NCBI GenBank assembly: GCA_014802335.1
Contig: JAAVCL010000026.1
Span: 1-64,000 of the forward strand
Source of the DNA: Bacteroides sp.
GTDB taxonomy: Bacteria > Bacteroidota > Bacteroidia > Bacteroidales > Muribaculaceae
DNA: 64,000 nucleotides
Direction: 5' to 3'
The notes beneath the pieces are model-generated. The model ran no database searches. It was given only the letters and a program-made list of their open reading frames with translations, and had not been told where the DNA came from. Position 1 is the stretch's first letter; each line of letters starts with the position of its first letter. This document shows, one piece after another, positions 1 through 8,326 of the stretch. The position numbers and the translations under genes were made by a program.

Positions 1-84
1 ACCTCTTCCCATTCCGAACAGAGAAGTTAAACCTTATAACGCCGATGGTACTGCGAAAGCGGAAGAGTAGGTAATCGCCACCTT
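1..84 (+). rRNA. rrf: 5S ribosomal RNA, 3' part (cut by window start)
   Basis: The sequence matches the conserved 5S core: the CCATTCCGAACAGAGAAGTTAA loop region, GCCGATGGTACTGC, and the closing GAGTAGGT...CGCCACCTT. About 25-30 nt of the 5' end lie outside the window. The 3' end is placed near 84 by analogy with other Bacteroidetes 5S genes. A terminator follows at once, so this is the last gene of an rRNA operon on the plus strand. Confidence 0.93.
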
Positions 85-86
85 GA

Positions 87-120
87 AGAGTCGACTCCCA
101 CGGAGCCGACTCTTTTTTTG
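87..120 (+). terminator. Terminator of the rRNA operon
   Basis: The arms AGAGTCG-ACTCC and GGAGC-CGACTCT form a stem around a CAC loop, with one mismatch, followed by seven T. It lies directly behind the 5S gene and is a typical rho-independent terminator. Confidence 0.85.
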
Positions 121-150
121 CCCTCTCCCATGGGCGCCTCCGGGCCCCCC

Positions 151-222
151 TTGGGAATCTTGGGAATCTTGGGAATCTTGGGAATCTTGGGAGACTTGGG
201 AGGCTTGGGATTATTGGGAGGT
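151..222 (+). repeat. Eight tandem 9-nt units with GGG runs
   Basis: The region holds eight consecutive 9-mers that all begin TTGGGA. The first four are identical (TTGGGAATC); the next four diverge in the last three bases. Regular GGG runs every 9 nt make a G-quadruplex on the plus strand possible. The stretch behind it (to about 390) stays strongly G-biased and holds a GGGGC-TGT-GCCCC hairpin at 245-257. Open frames cross the repeat in both directions, but their low-complexity Leu/Gly or Pro content looks like a by-product of the repeat, so I call no gene here. Confidence 0.8.
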
Positions 223-439
223 ATGAGAAGGCTTAGGGGCGGTGGGGGCTGTGCCCCGAGCGGCGCGAAGGGGGTGCGTAGTGTAAGGCTGGGTGCATGG
301 CAATGGGCGTGGCTGTGGGTGTGGGTTTGCTGTGGGCGTGGGGAGGATTCGGGCTGATGGGTCTTGTGTTGGGATTCGGGTTGGTTCATTGTGGGCTTCT
401 TTTTTGCTGATTTATCATTCCTTTTTTATCTCTTATTTC

Positions 440-470
440 TTTGATTATTTTATTTATTGCATTAACTTTG
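440..470 (+). promoter_or_regulatory. Bacteroidales promoter for the secreted protein at 496
   Basis: TTTG at 440-443 and TAACTTTG at 463-470 are separated by 19 nt, matching the Bacteroidetes -33/-7 consensus. The predicted transcript start is about 474, giving a leader of roughly 20 nt before the ATG at 496. Confidence 0.75.
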
Positions 471-495
471 CAGCGTAATTTAACCTTAAACGTTT

Positions 496-2691
496 ATGAA
501 AAAATTTTTACTTTCGTTGTCCGTTTTGTTAGGTGCGGCTTCTGCTTCAGTTTATGCTGATAATGTTGCTGACTTTAACACTTTCAATAACGGCTCTGCA
601 GCTACTTCTTACGGAACTTATACTACTTCTTCCGGTTGGGAGGCTGTTAACAGTGCTATTGTTAAGTTAGATGATGGAACCTTGGCTCCTACTTTGAACG
701 GTAAGATTTCTGCTGTAGGTACTCTTTCATCTCCCGAGTTATCAGATGGTATCGGTTCTCTCAGTTTTAAGTATCAGAATACTTATAAGGAGAATAATGG
801 AGCGCATCTGAAAATTGAGATTATCCAGAATGAAGAGGTAGTTAAATCAGCTGAGCTTGAAAATACCTCAATGGATCAAAAAACAGAGTATAGTTATACT
901 TCTCCTGATTTTGATGTTGAGGGGGCTTTCCAGATTGTTATTACAAATCTTTCTCCTTCTAATTCCACCAGTAATAAAGACCGTGTGTCTATCTATGATT
1001 TGACATGGACTAATTATTCTGCCGGAGAGGGCCCGAAGGTTCTTACTCCCACTTTTGAAATGGTGAAAGGTGACAACGGGTATGTCGTGAAGATTAATTG
1101 CGAGTCGGAGGGTGCTTCGATATATTATACCTCAGGCGCAGAAGCTCCGGATGCTCCTTCGAAGTCATCGACTCTTTACTCAGCCCCTGTGTCAGTTAGC
1201 GGTCAGACTTATTTCAAGGCAATAGCATACGTAGGTGAAAATGCATCTAATGTTGCATCTTTTACAGCTAATCCTCCTATGGTGGTTAATAATTTTGCTG
1301 CTCTTGACGGTCTGACAGAAGACACAGACGTTGATGTGATGGCAACTCTCTATGGAGTTTATCAGAACGGTGACAATACATACGTTTACGACAGCAATAA
1401 CAACGGTATGTTAATTTACGGTTCTAATCCTCCTGCCGTTTCAAACGGGTCGACAATCGACGGTCTTTCCGGTGTCTTCACAATCTATAATGGCCAGACT
1501 GAAATTAAGAATTTCTCTTTTGGTGAAATTACAGAAGGTACTTCCAAGATTGAGCCTACTGTAATTACAGTTAGCCAGATTGAAGGCATGCAGCTTAATA
1601 AATATGTTAAGCTTTCAGGCGTAACAATTCAGAACACCAGTGGTGCGAAATATGAAATTTCGGATGCTTCCGGCAATACTGCAGTTATGTACAATAAGTT
1701 TACCAACAGCAGTAAGTTTGATGTAGTTGAGGTTCCTGAAGGAGAGAACTTCACTATCATCGGTTTCATTGCCAAAAATTACGACACTATGCAGCTTTGT
1801 CCGATCTCTATAGAAGGTGGCGAAGTAATGGAACAGGTTGAAACTCCGGTTATCGAACCCGGAAGTGGTCAACTTGAAGCCAACACAGAAATTACAATCA
1901 CTTGCGCCACTGAAGGTGCTACTATCTATTACACCGTTGACTCTTCCGAACCAACTGCCGAGTCGCTTGAATATACAGCTCCGATCAAGTTTACCGAGGC
2001 TATGACTCTTAAGGCTGTGGCTGTAAAAGAAGGTATGCTTAATTCAGGCGTTGCAGAAGCTGTCTATACTCTTTTAGATCCGAATGCTCCCGAACTGCAG
2101 ACAGTTACTTTTGACTTCACAGATCCTTCTCTTTATGGTATTGAAGTTCCTTCAGCAGGGAGCGGTACAGACCTTTGTGAAAAAGGTGGCAGCGTAGATT
2201 TCACTGAAGGCGATGTTACACTCACTTTCGCTGCCAGCGAAGATGCCTCGAACCTTCCTCGTATATGGGGTAAGAAATCAGGTGATTCAGTTCTTTATGA
2301 CGTTCGCGTATATGCAGGTGCAACTGTAACATTTACTGCAACCAAGGAAAATGAAAAAATTCAGAAAATTGAATTTATTCAGAATACCGGTTCAACCGAT
2401 TGGTCGGCAAACAACACTTACGTACCTGACACATTCAACCGCGATAATAAGAGCTGGAATGCTGAAGAAGTTGATGCTCCCGCTGCAACATTTGAAATGG
2501 TTCCTGCCGCAAAGTCTTTCTTTGCTAAAGCTATCGTAACATTAGCTACTTCTTCTGAAATTTCAACTATTGAAAGCGACGAAAATGCAGAAGCAGTTTA
2601 CTACAATCTTCAGGGTGTGCGTGTTGCCAATCCGTCGAACGGTCTCTATATCGTAGTAAAAGGCAACAAGAGCAGCAAGGTAATTTTCTAA
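496..2691 (+). CDS. Secreted multi-domain protein with sorting-type C-terminal tail
   Basis: The 731-residue protein begins with a clear signal peptide (1-21, MKKFLLSLSV... ending SVYA). Two chitobiase C-terminal-like (CHB_HEX_C) modules are visible at about residues 182-256 and 449-525, each with an ATIYYT-type strand and a KA(I/V)AV strand. Between them (about 257-442) lies a region resembling the OB-fold-like domains of Bacteroidetes surface proteins. A beta-rich domain (535-690) leads into the tail at 697-731 with YYNLQGVRV and GLYIVVKG. The same tail ends the protein at 3205 and resembles type IX secretion sorting domains, so export to the cell surface is inferred. No catalytic motif was recognised, so the substrate is unknown. 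The gene is monocistronic, with its own promoter and terminator. Confidence 0.85.
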   Translation: MKKFLLSLSVLLGAASASVYADNVADFNTFNNGSAATSYGTYTTSSGWEAVNSAIVKLDDGTLAPTLNGKISAVGTLSSPELSDGIGSLSFKYQNTYKENNGAHLKIEIIQNEEVVKSAELENTSMDQKTEYSYTSPDFDVEGAFQIVITNLSPSNSTSNKDRVSIYDLTWTNYSAGEGPKVLTPTFEMVKGDNGYVVKINCESEGASIYYTSGAEAPDAPSKSSTLYSAPVSVSGQTYFKAIAYVGENASNVASFTANPPMVVNNFAALDGLTEDTDVDVMATLYGVYQNGDNTYVYDSNNNGMLIYGSNPPAVSNGSTIDGLSGVFTIYNGQTEIKNFSFGEITEGTSKIEPTVITVSQIEGMQLNKYVKLSGVTIQNTSGAKYEISDASGNTAVMYNKFTNSSKFDVVEVPEGENFTIIGFIAKNYDTMQLCPISIEGGEVMEQVETPVIEPGSGQLEANTEITITCATEGATIYYTVDSSEPTAESLEYTAPIKFTEAMTLKAVAVKEGMLNSGVAEAVYTLLDPNAPELQTVTFDFTDPSLYGIEVPSAGSGTDLCEKGGSVDFTEGDVTLTFAASEDASNLPRIWGKKSGDSVLYDVRVYAGATVTFTATKENEKIQKIEFIQNTGSTDWSANNTYVPDTFNRDNKSWNAEEVDAPAATFEMVPAAKSFFAKAIVTLATSSEISTIESDENAEAVYYNLQGVRVANPSNGLYIVVKGNKSSKVIF

Positions 2692-2729
2692 GAAGGTTTT
2701 CTTCCGAAACGAAGATATAATCTGATATA

Positions 2730-2772
2730 ATCGGGAATGAAACGAGGCCAAACCTCTTCATTCCCGATTTTT
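2730..2772 (+). terminator. Terminator after the 731-residue secreted protein
   Basis: ATCGGGAATGAA...GAGG pairs with CCTC-TTCATTCCCGAT around a short loop and is followed by TTTTTAT. Confidence 0.85.
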
Positions 2773-2807
2773 ATATCTTTAGCTCTATAAAAAATAAACG
2801 CGAATAG

Positions 2808-2837
2808 CTGCAAAATAAAAATTATTAATTAATTTTG
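2808..2837 (+). promoter_or_regulatory. Possible promoter for the secreted protein at 3205
   Basis: TAATTTTG at 2830-2837 matches the -7 consensus. The -33 element 19 nt upstream reads CTG rather than TTG, so this is only a candidate. If used, it gives a leader of about 360 nt that contains a hairpin (AGAACGA 2908-2914 with TCGTTCT 2921-2927) and the long-inverted-repeat element at 2934-3126. Confidence 0.4.
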
Positions 2838-2933
2838 TAAAACTTTAAGGGAACCGGGCTTTGCGTTCGTTCAGAACCTCTGGTAATTCCCAAAGTAAAC
2901 TGAGAAAAGAACGAATCTGATCGTTCTGAATTT

Positions 2934-3126
2934 GAAGTCGTTTAAACTTTTTTCAAGGATAAGATTTATTAAGATTTTGAGCGAATTTTGATTCTTGAAG
3001 AAGGAGCATAGCGGGCTATGCGACAGATGAAAGAATCGAAAGGCGCCAAAATATTAATAAATATTAGCCTTGAAGAAAACAAATTTAAACATTTCTTGGG
3101 TTTTCGTAAAAAGGTTAAACGACTTC
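2934..3126. repeat. Long-inverted-repeat element, copy 1 (193 nt)
   Basis: The ends are a perfect 12-bp inverted repeat: GAAGTCGTTTAA at 2934-2945 and TTAAACGACTTC at 3115-3126. Inside, 2953-2983 pairs with 3044-3073 with few mismatches, GATTCTT 2990-2996 pairs with AAGAATC 3031-3037, and the apex is GCATAGC-GG-GCTATGC at 3006-3021. The whole element therefore folds into one nested long hairpin. It ends 78 nt before the start codon at 3205. A second copy lies at 4680-4873. No protein is encoded. It resembles a MITE or REP-type dispersed element; the class is inference. Confidence 0.85.
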
Positions 3127-3204
3127 ATAATTAAGCCCTATTACCTTGATAGATTTATAATAGCAAAAGATTAAAAACAAACATAATATCTTAAAATCAA
3201 ACGT

Positions 3205-4350
3205 ATGAAAAAATTTTTACTTTCAACACTTGCTGTTGCATGTGCAGCAACCATGAGCGCAGCAAGCTACACAGTTTTTGACATTTCTAATCCTTCCAAC
3301 TGGACCGGAGGTGCAAATGGTTATGAGACCAGCGTAACAGTTAACGGCAAATCCTTCACACTGAAAACAATGAAGGACGTATCCACAACCGACCTTATCT
3401 CGCCGGTTGCTAACACTTACGCATGGCGTGTGTATAAAGGTTCAAAACTTTCAATTGAATCTTCTGCCGTTTCCATGAAGCAGATCGTAATCACTTACGA
3501 TACTTTCAATGATGGCCAGTATGTTGGCGAAGGCGTTCTTTCATCAGGTTGGTCAGGCACTGTAAACACAGACGAGGCTTCTTATACATGTGTAAGCTCA
3601 GGTCTCAATTCATTTGAAATGCAAGCTCAGGCCAAACAGCTCCGCATCACTACTATCGTAGTTTCTGATGAAGAAGGCGAAGATCCCGGTCAGGGTGGTG
3701 GCGATGATCCCGTGCTTCCCGACGGTGTGATTTATGAAAATGCTTTCGACAGCAATCTTGACGGTTGGGTAAAGATCAACGATGAGTCTCTTTCTGATTT
3801 CAGCGGTTGGAAGATCAATCAAAACAATCCCAAGTGTGCTATCTGTAACTCATACTATGGCGGTGAGAACCACGCTGCGAATGCAAAGATGGAATATACA
3901 TTCGATCTCAAAGACTATACCGACTGCAAACTTAGCGTTGAGCAGGCATTCGGTTATGATTTCCCCACTTCGCAGGTAGATAACTATCGTCTGTATGTTA
4001 AGAGTGGAAATGCAACCGACTATCTTACATTTGCAGTCTTCCCCGAAGTTCCCGAAAGTGGCAACTGGAGCAAGAGCTTCGCTCTTAACGAATTTGACCT
4101 CAGCGAATACGATGGTTCAACAATCACTATCGGTTTCGAATATGCAACCGACGGTTCAAAATCTCGTGCATGGGAGCTTAAGAATTTCAAACTCGAAGGC
4201 ACCAAAGCCGGTGTAGGCGTTGCTGAAGTTGCAACAGACAGCAATGTTGAGGCAGTTTATTACAACCTCCAGGGCGTACGCGTGGAAAATCCCGCTAACG
4301 GTCTCTACATCGTAGTGAAAGGCTCAAAAGTTTCAAAGGTGATTTTCTAA
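3205..4350 (+). CDS. Secreted choice-of-anchor-like protein with sorting-type tail
   Basis: The 381-residue protein has a signal peptide (MKKFLLSTLAVACAATMSA) whose first six residues and DNA closely match the protein at 496. Residues 21-150 form a beta-rich domain. A Gly/Asp/Pro linker (about 152-169) leads to a jelly-roll-like domain at 175-335 with the FDSNLDGW opening of choice-of-anchor J type domains. The tail at 347-381 (YYNLQGVRV, GLYIVVKG) is nearly identical to that of the upstream gene, also at DNA level, so the two probably share an export route or a duplicated module. No enzymatic motif was seen. A surface or secreted role is inferred and the ligand is unknown. Confidence 0.82.
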   Translation: MKKFLLSTLAVACAATMSAASYTVFDISNPSNWTGGANGYETSVTVNGKSFTLKTMKDVSTTDLISPVANTYAWRVYKGSKLSIESSAVSMKQIVITYDTFNDGQYVGEGVLSSGWSGTVNTDEASYTCVSSGLNSFEMQAQAKQLRITTIVVSDEEGEDPGQGGGDDPVLPDGVIYENAFDSNLDGWVKINDESLSDFSGWKINQNNPKCAICNSYYGGENHAANAKMEYTFDLKDYTDCKLSVEQAFGYDFPTSQVDNYRLYVKSGNATDYLTFAVFPEVPESGNWSKSFALNEFDLSEYDGSTITIGFEYATDGSKSRAWELKNFKLEGTKAGVGVAEVATDSNVEAVYYNLQGVRVENPANGLYIVVKGSKVSKVIF

Positions 4351-4404
4351 TGAAATTACATCATTATAATTGAAACAAACAAGATTATTTATAATCTTCA
4401 GATA

Positions 4405-4438
4405 AAAAATGCTCCGGAGAAACTGGAGCATTTTTTTA
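4405..4438 (+). terminator. Terminator after the 381-residue secreted protein
   Basis: AAAAAATGCTCC and GGAGCATTTTTT enclose a nine-base loop and run into a T tract. Confidence 0.85.
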
Positions 4439-4440
4439 TA

Positions 4441-4464
4441 ATGAAGCCGTTTAAACGACTTCAT
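4441..4464. repeat. 24-bp palindrome matching the ends of the long-inverted-repeat element
   Basis: ATGAAGCCGTTT and AAACGACTTCAT form an almost perfect palindrome (one mismatched pair) around GTTTAAAC. The reverse complement carries GAAGTCGTTTAAAC, identical to the left end of copy 1 at 2934. It may be two element ends joined after loss of the interior, or a target-site relic. It follows the terminator at once. Confidence 0.65.
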
Positions 4465-4607
4465 TTGTGTACTGCTTTACATCCCTTCCTATGATACGGC
4501 ATAATAAGTTAAGAAATAAATGAAATATAATGCACGCGGCTAACTATCTGAAATATAATATATTAGAGTTTATTAATATCTTTTTGTCATAATAAGCATT
4601 GATATAA

Positions 4608-4638
4608 GTTGGTATTTTAAGAAATTTTTGTATATTTG
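4608..4638 (+). promoter_or_regulatory. Promoter for the asparaginase gene
   Basis: TTG at 4609-4611, 19 nt spacing, and TATATTTG at 4631-4638 match the Bacteroidales consensus. The transcript would start near 4642 and carry about 300 nt of leader, including the whole of repeat copy 2. Confidence 0.7.
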
Positions 4639-4679
4639 CAACTGAAAAATCTAAACCACACTGTTTCAATCATATTTAC

Positions 4680-4873
4680 GAAGTCTTTTAACCTTTTTTC
4701 AGGGTTAAGATTCATTAAGATTTTGAGCGGATTTTGATTTTTGAAGAGGGAGCATTGCCAACCTGTGCAACTGATGAAAGAATCGAAAGACGCTAAAATA
4801 TTAATAAATATTAGCCTTCAGGAAGACAGTTTTAAACACATCTTGGATAGTCATAAAAAGGTTGGAAGGCTTC
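4680..4873. repeat. Long-inverted-repeat element, copy 2 (194 nt)
   Basis: This copy aligns with 2934-3126 over its full length. The outer arms, GAAGTCTTTTAACCTTTTT at 4680-4698 and AAAAAGGTTGGAAGGCTTC at 4855-4873, pair completely if G-U pairs are allowed in plus-strand RNA. The apex hairpin has changed sequence (TTGC 4755-4758 with GCAA 4767-4770) but still pairs. It ends 66 nt before the start codon at 4940. Confidence 0.85.
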
Positions 4874-4939
4874 TACATTGGCATTGAGACAAAAACACAT
4901 GAAACAAGAACATAATTTATCTGTCAAAAATTTATTTAT

Positions 4940-6085
4940 ATGGGCGTAGAGACTAAGCATATAGATATATATCCGAAACAAGATTCGTTTCCACGTGAGC
5001 TAATGGGGCAGCGCATAAAGTCAGTGACAGTCTCAGAACCCAAGGATGATTCAGAAAGAAGGCCTAAGTTACTGATAATATATACCGGAGGCACCATAGG
5101 GATGATAGAGAATCCTGAAACTGGAGCCCTTGAGCCATTCGATTTTGAAAACCTTATTGACAATGTTCCCCGCATCCGGCGGCTTGATTACGATATCGAC
5201 AGTTTTCAATTCGATGAGCCCTTGGATTCCTCGGCCATGAATCCCTCTCATTGGCAAGACATAGCATACGTCATAGATTGTTTTTACGATGACTATGATG
5301 GTTTCGTTGTGCTTCATGGCACCGACACAATGGCCTATACGGCATCGGCTCTTTCGTTCATGCTCGAGAACTTGAGAAAACCTGTCGTTATCACAGGGAG
5401 CCAGTTGCCCATTCAGGAAGTTCGCACCGACGGTGAGGAAAATCTTATCACATCACTTCAGGTGGCCGCTGCGCGTCAGGATGATGGTTCGCCGGTGCTG
5501 GAAGAAGTTGCAATTTTGTTTGAGAACTACCTGTGGCGAGGCAATCGAGCAACAAAATACAGTGCGGATAACTTCAATGCGTTCAAGAGCAGTAATTTCC
5601 CACGGCTGGCCAAAATCGGACTTGGAATTACATTCCGTGATGATGTGTTATGGCGCCCCAGAGGTAACGAGCCGTTAAAGGTGCATTATGGCATGGACAA
5701 CAATGTGATGTATCTAAGCCTCTTTCCCGGCATTACCGATACGATGATACGCCATGCACTCAACACTCCGGGTCTGAGAGGCGTGGTAATGAAAACGTAT
5801 GGTGCCGGTAACGGTCCGAGTGATCCCAATTTCCTTGAGGCAGTGAGAGAAGCAATTGAGCGAGGCTTGGTTATTGTCAACACTTCTCAATGCGACAACG
5901 GCATGGTTGATCCTCATCGCTATAAAACCGGTTCGGCGCTATATGGTGCGGGGGTCATTTCCGGACACGATCTTACCTCCGAAGCCGCGATAACCAAGCT
6001 CATGTTCCTCTTCGGACAGAATTATCCGGTCAACAAGGTGAAGGAAATGATGGAAACACCATTGGTAGGGGAGATGCATCACTGA
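4940..6085 (+). CDS. ansA: L-asparaginase, type I
   Basis: The enzyme hydrolyses L-asparagine to aspartate and ammonia. The two signature Thr motifs are present: YTGGTIG with Thr52 and HGTDTMAYTASAL at 126-138, followed by TGSQLPI. The protein has no signal peptide, in line with the cytoplasmic type I enzyme. Its 381 residues exceed the usual 335-350 because about 44 residues precede the first beta strand (KLLIIYTGG). A later start at Met22 is possible, but neither has a convincing ribosome-binding site. A MATE transporter follows after 30 nt without a terminator, so co-transcription is likely. The long structured leader suggests post-transcriptional control. Confidence 0.9.
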   Translation: MGVETKHIDIYPKQDSFPRELMGQRIKSVTVSEPKDDSERRPKLLIIYTGGTIGMIENPETGALEPFDFENLIDNVPRIRRLDYDIDSFQFDEPLDSSAMNPSHWQDIAYVIDCFYDDYDGFVVLHGTDTMAYTASALSFMLENLRKPVVITGSQLPIQEVRTDGEENLITSLQVAAARQDDGSPVLEEVAILFENYLWRGNRATKYSADNFNAFKSSNFPRLAKIGLGITFRDDVLWRPRGNEPLKVHYGMDNNVMYLSLFPGITDTMIRHALNTPGLRGVVMKTYGAGNGPSDPNFLEAVREAIERGLVIVNTSQCDNGMVDPHRYKTGSALYGAGVISGHDLTSEAAITKLMFLFGQNYPVNKVKEMMETPLVGEMHH

Positions 6086-6115
6086 GATCACATCCCGTTC
6101 TGAAAACGACTTCAG

Positions 6116-7489
6116 ATGATCAGATTGTCATCCATCAACAGACAAATACTCAAATTGGCGGTGCCTGCGATATTCAATAATATCACGGTGCCGCTTCTGG
6201 GTTTATCGGATACAGCCATTACGGGGCATTTGGGCAGTGATGTCTATCTCGCGGCAATGGCCGTCGGTGCCACGATTTTTAATGTTATCTTCATGCTGTG
6301 CGGATTCCTGCGCATGGGTACTACCGGTCTGGCTGCACGCGCAAACGGTGCATCCGACCATTTGATGGCACGAAACGTACTGTCGAAGGCATTGTCAATC
6401 TCTTTGCTTATTTCCGTTATTGTTCTTCTTTTCCGCAAGTATATTTCATCGTTGCTTATTTCATTGATCGGCGCCACTCCCGTTATTTCAGCGGTGGCCG
6501 CGGAATATTTCGGAATCGTGGTATGGTCTGTGCCTGCTCAATTGGCAGTGATGGCTATAAGCGGTTGGTTCATCGGGCGCCAAAACACTGTGACCCCAAT
6601 GATTGTCTCGGTCGGGGTGAACGTGGTGAATATTCTGGCAAGCGTAACTTTGGTTTTCGGGGTTGGCCTGGGCTTTAAGGGAGTTGCCTTCGGCACGCTT
6701 ACAGCCAATTGGGTAGGTCTGATCGCAATGCTCGTATTCCTTCAATTAGAAAAGAAGAAAATTGAAAACATTATCCAACCCGACAGAAAAAGAAAAGAAA
6801 TAACATCGGTTCAAAATGGCAAAGCGGAAACGGAAAAAAGTAAAATTAAATGGACCACCTTTTTCAAGGTTAATACCAATCTCTTCTTTCGCTCGGCCTG
6901 CATAATGGGCGTTTCGCTCGCCATGACAGCTTATGGTGCAAAGATCGGTGAAGTGACTTTGGCCGCCAACAGTGTCATGCTTCAGTTTTTCCTTTTCTTC
7001 TCCTACTTTATGGACGGATTTGCATTTGCCGGGGAGGCCCTTGTAGGGAACACATCGGGAGCGCACGACCTTAAAGGCCTGAAAAAGACAGTTGCCAATC
7101 TTATAAAGTGGGGTTGCTTCCTGTCGGCGTTCTTTGCAATTGTGTATCTGACAGCCGGGAATGACATAGTCGCCTTGTTGTCGGATTCCGAGAACGTTAG
7201 GCAAGAAATAAAGACAATGCATGTGTGGCTTGTGGTATTACCGGTCGTGACAGTCTGGGCTTTTATATTCGACGGAGTTTTCATCGGGCTTGCCCGCACC
7301 GGGCCGCTGCTGGTCGTGACGCTTATCGGGGCCGTGTTTTTCTTTGGAGTGGCTGAACTTGGACTAAACTTCAGTGAGTATGCGCAGAATTCAATATTGT
7401 GGTTGGCTTTTGAGATATATTTGTTGCTGAGAGGTGTTTTATTAGCCCTCGAATACTTGATATTACAAAGGAAATCGTTAATTTTGTGA
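6116..7489 (+). CDS. MATE family efflux transporter (DinF-like)
   Basis: The 457-residue membrane protein has about 12 hydrophobic segments in two similar halves, the MATE architecture. The N-terminal half shows the family features: PAIFNNITVPLLGLSDTAITG near the start and the GFLRMGTTGLAARANGA loop. Such pumps export cationic drugs or metabolites using a Na+ or H+ gradient; the substrate cannot be read from sequence. The DinF/NorM-like group is suggested by the SDTAITGHLG motif. A charged insert at about residues 211-245 separates the halves. The gene sits between ansA and the DUF3822 gene (one-base gap), consistent with an operon. Confidence 0.9.
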   Translation: MIRLSSINRQILKLAVPAIFNNITVPLLGLSDTAITGHLGSDVYLAAMAVGATIFNVIFMLCGFLRMGTTGLAARANGASDHLMARNVLSKALSISLLISVIVLLFRKYISSLLISLIGATPVISAVAAEYFGIVVWSVPAQLAVMAISGWFIGRQNTVTPMIVSVGVNVVNILASVTLVFGVGLGFKGVAFGTLTANWVGLIAMLVFLQLEKKKIENIIQPDRKRKEITSVQNGKAETEKSKIKWTTFFKVNTNLFFRSACIMGVSLAMTAYGAKIGEVTLAANSVMLQFFLFFSYFMDGFAFAGEALVGNTSGAHDLKGLKKTVANLIKWGCFLSAFFAIVYLTAGNDIVALLSDSENVRQEIKTMHVWLVVLPVVTVWAFIFDGVFIGLARTGPLLVVTLIGAVFFFGVAELGLNFSEYAQNSILWLAFEIYLLLRGVLLALEYLILQRKSLIL

Positions 7490-7490
7490 T

Positions 7491-8297
7491 ATGAATGACC
7501 CTAAAACATATCAAGCGGCCCGCATAGGTGACACGGCAGACTGGAGGCTGATTTGTGTGATTTCAGAGAAAGGCATGAGTGCATTTTTGAAACATACCAA
7601 TCCCACCGAAGATATAGTAACTCTATTTACCGACAAATGGTTGGCCGGAAATGAAGGCCTTCTTGAGAATATAGAAAACTCGGTTTACGACCACCCTCAG
7701 GTGCTTGATGATTTTACGGCCGATATTATTTTGGTTGCTCCCAAGAGTCTTTGGATTCCCACGGCGCTGATAACGGAAGATGAAGACGAGGCATGCCGGT
7801 TCTATACCCAGATTTACAAGGCGGAGTATGAAGATATCATGATAGAAACCGTGGATGAAGCCACCTGTGTTTTCTCGCTTGTTCCGGGTCTGACGTCATT
7901 TCTTCAACGCACATTTCCGGGAGCTCGTGTCCATTCGCATCTTGCAATTATGGCTCGCAGATTCAGGGAAAGAAGTGCCGATATGCCGCGTGTGTACTTA
8001 GACATTCACGACAACATGGTTGATTTCATATCGTTCGACAGGCGTAAACTCCTTATGGCCACTACTCATTTTTGGCGCGAGTTGACCGATATTCAGTATC
8101 ATTTGTTTAACATAATGAACGTATATGGTCTTGATCCGAAAGAAGCTCAGGTTTCTATATCCGGCCCGCGCGAAATAAAAACAGAGTTGATGCGTGAATT
8201 AAGAAAAAACATAGAATTTGTGATGTTTACAATGATGCCCGGTATCGGGGCTAAGGCCGGAATGCCGTTGCCCGCAGCATTAATGATCAGACAGTAA
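7491..8297 (+). CDS. DUF3822 family protein
   Basis: The 268-residue soluble protein belongs by overall pattern and context to DUF3822, a Bacteroidetes family of unknown function normally found just upstream of rsmD, as here. It has an acidic N-terminal half. The segment YLDIHDNMVDFISFDRRKLL (about residues 166-185) looks like a strand-turn-strand of an actin/ASKHA-like fold; that resemblance is inference only. No signal peptide or membrane segment is present. It starts one base after the MATE stop codon, indicating translational linkage. Confidence 0.72.
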   Translation: MNDPKTYQAARIGDTADWRLICVISEKGMSAFLKHTNPTEDIVTLFTDKWLAGNEGLLENIENSVYDHPQVLDDFTADIILVAPKSLWIPTALITEDEDEACRFYTQIYKAEYEDIMIETVDEATCVFSLVPGLTSFLQRTFPGARVHSHLAIMARRFRERSADMPRVYLDIHDNMVDFISFDRRKLLMATTHFWRELTDIQYHLFNIMNVYGLDPKEAQVSISGPREIKTELMRELRKNIEFVMFTMMPGIGAKAGMPLPAALMIRQ

Positions 8298-8326
8298 CTC
8301 CCCCGGGAGAATAGATATTTGTAAAG

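Noticed and set aside
151-222. CRISPR-like repeat array
   Set aside because: Units are 9 nt with no spacers and no cas genes nearby; it is a simple tandem repeat.
118-357. Open frames across the 9-nt repeat on both strands
   Set aside because: They consist of repeat-encoded Leu/Gly or Pro/Lys stretches, lack a start context, and conflict with each other; the tandem repeat explains them.
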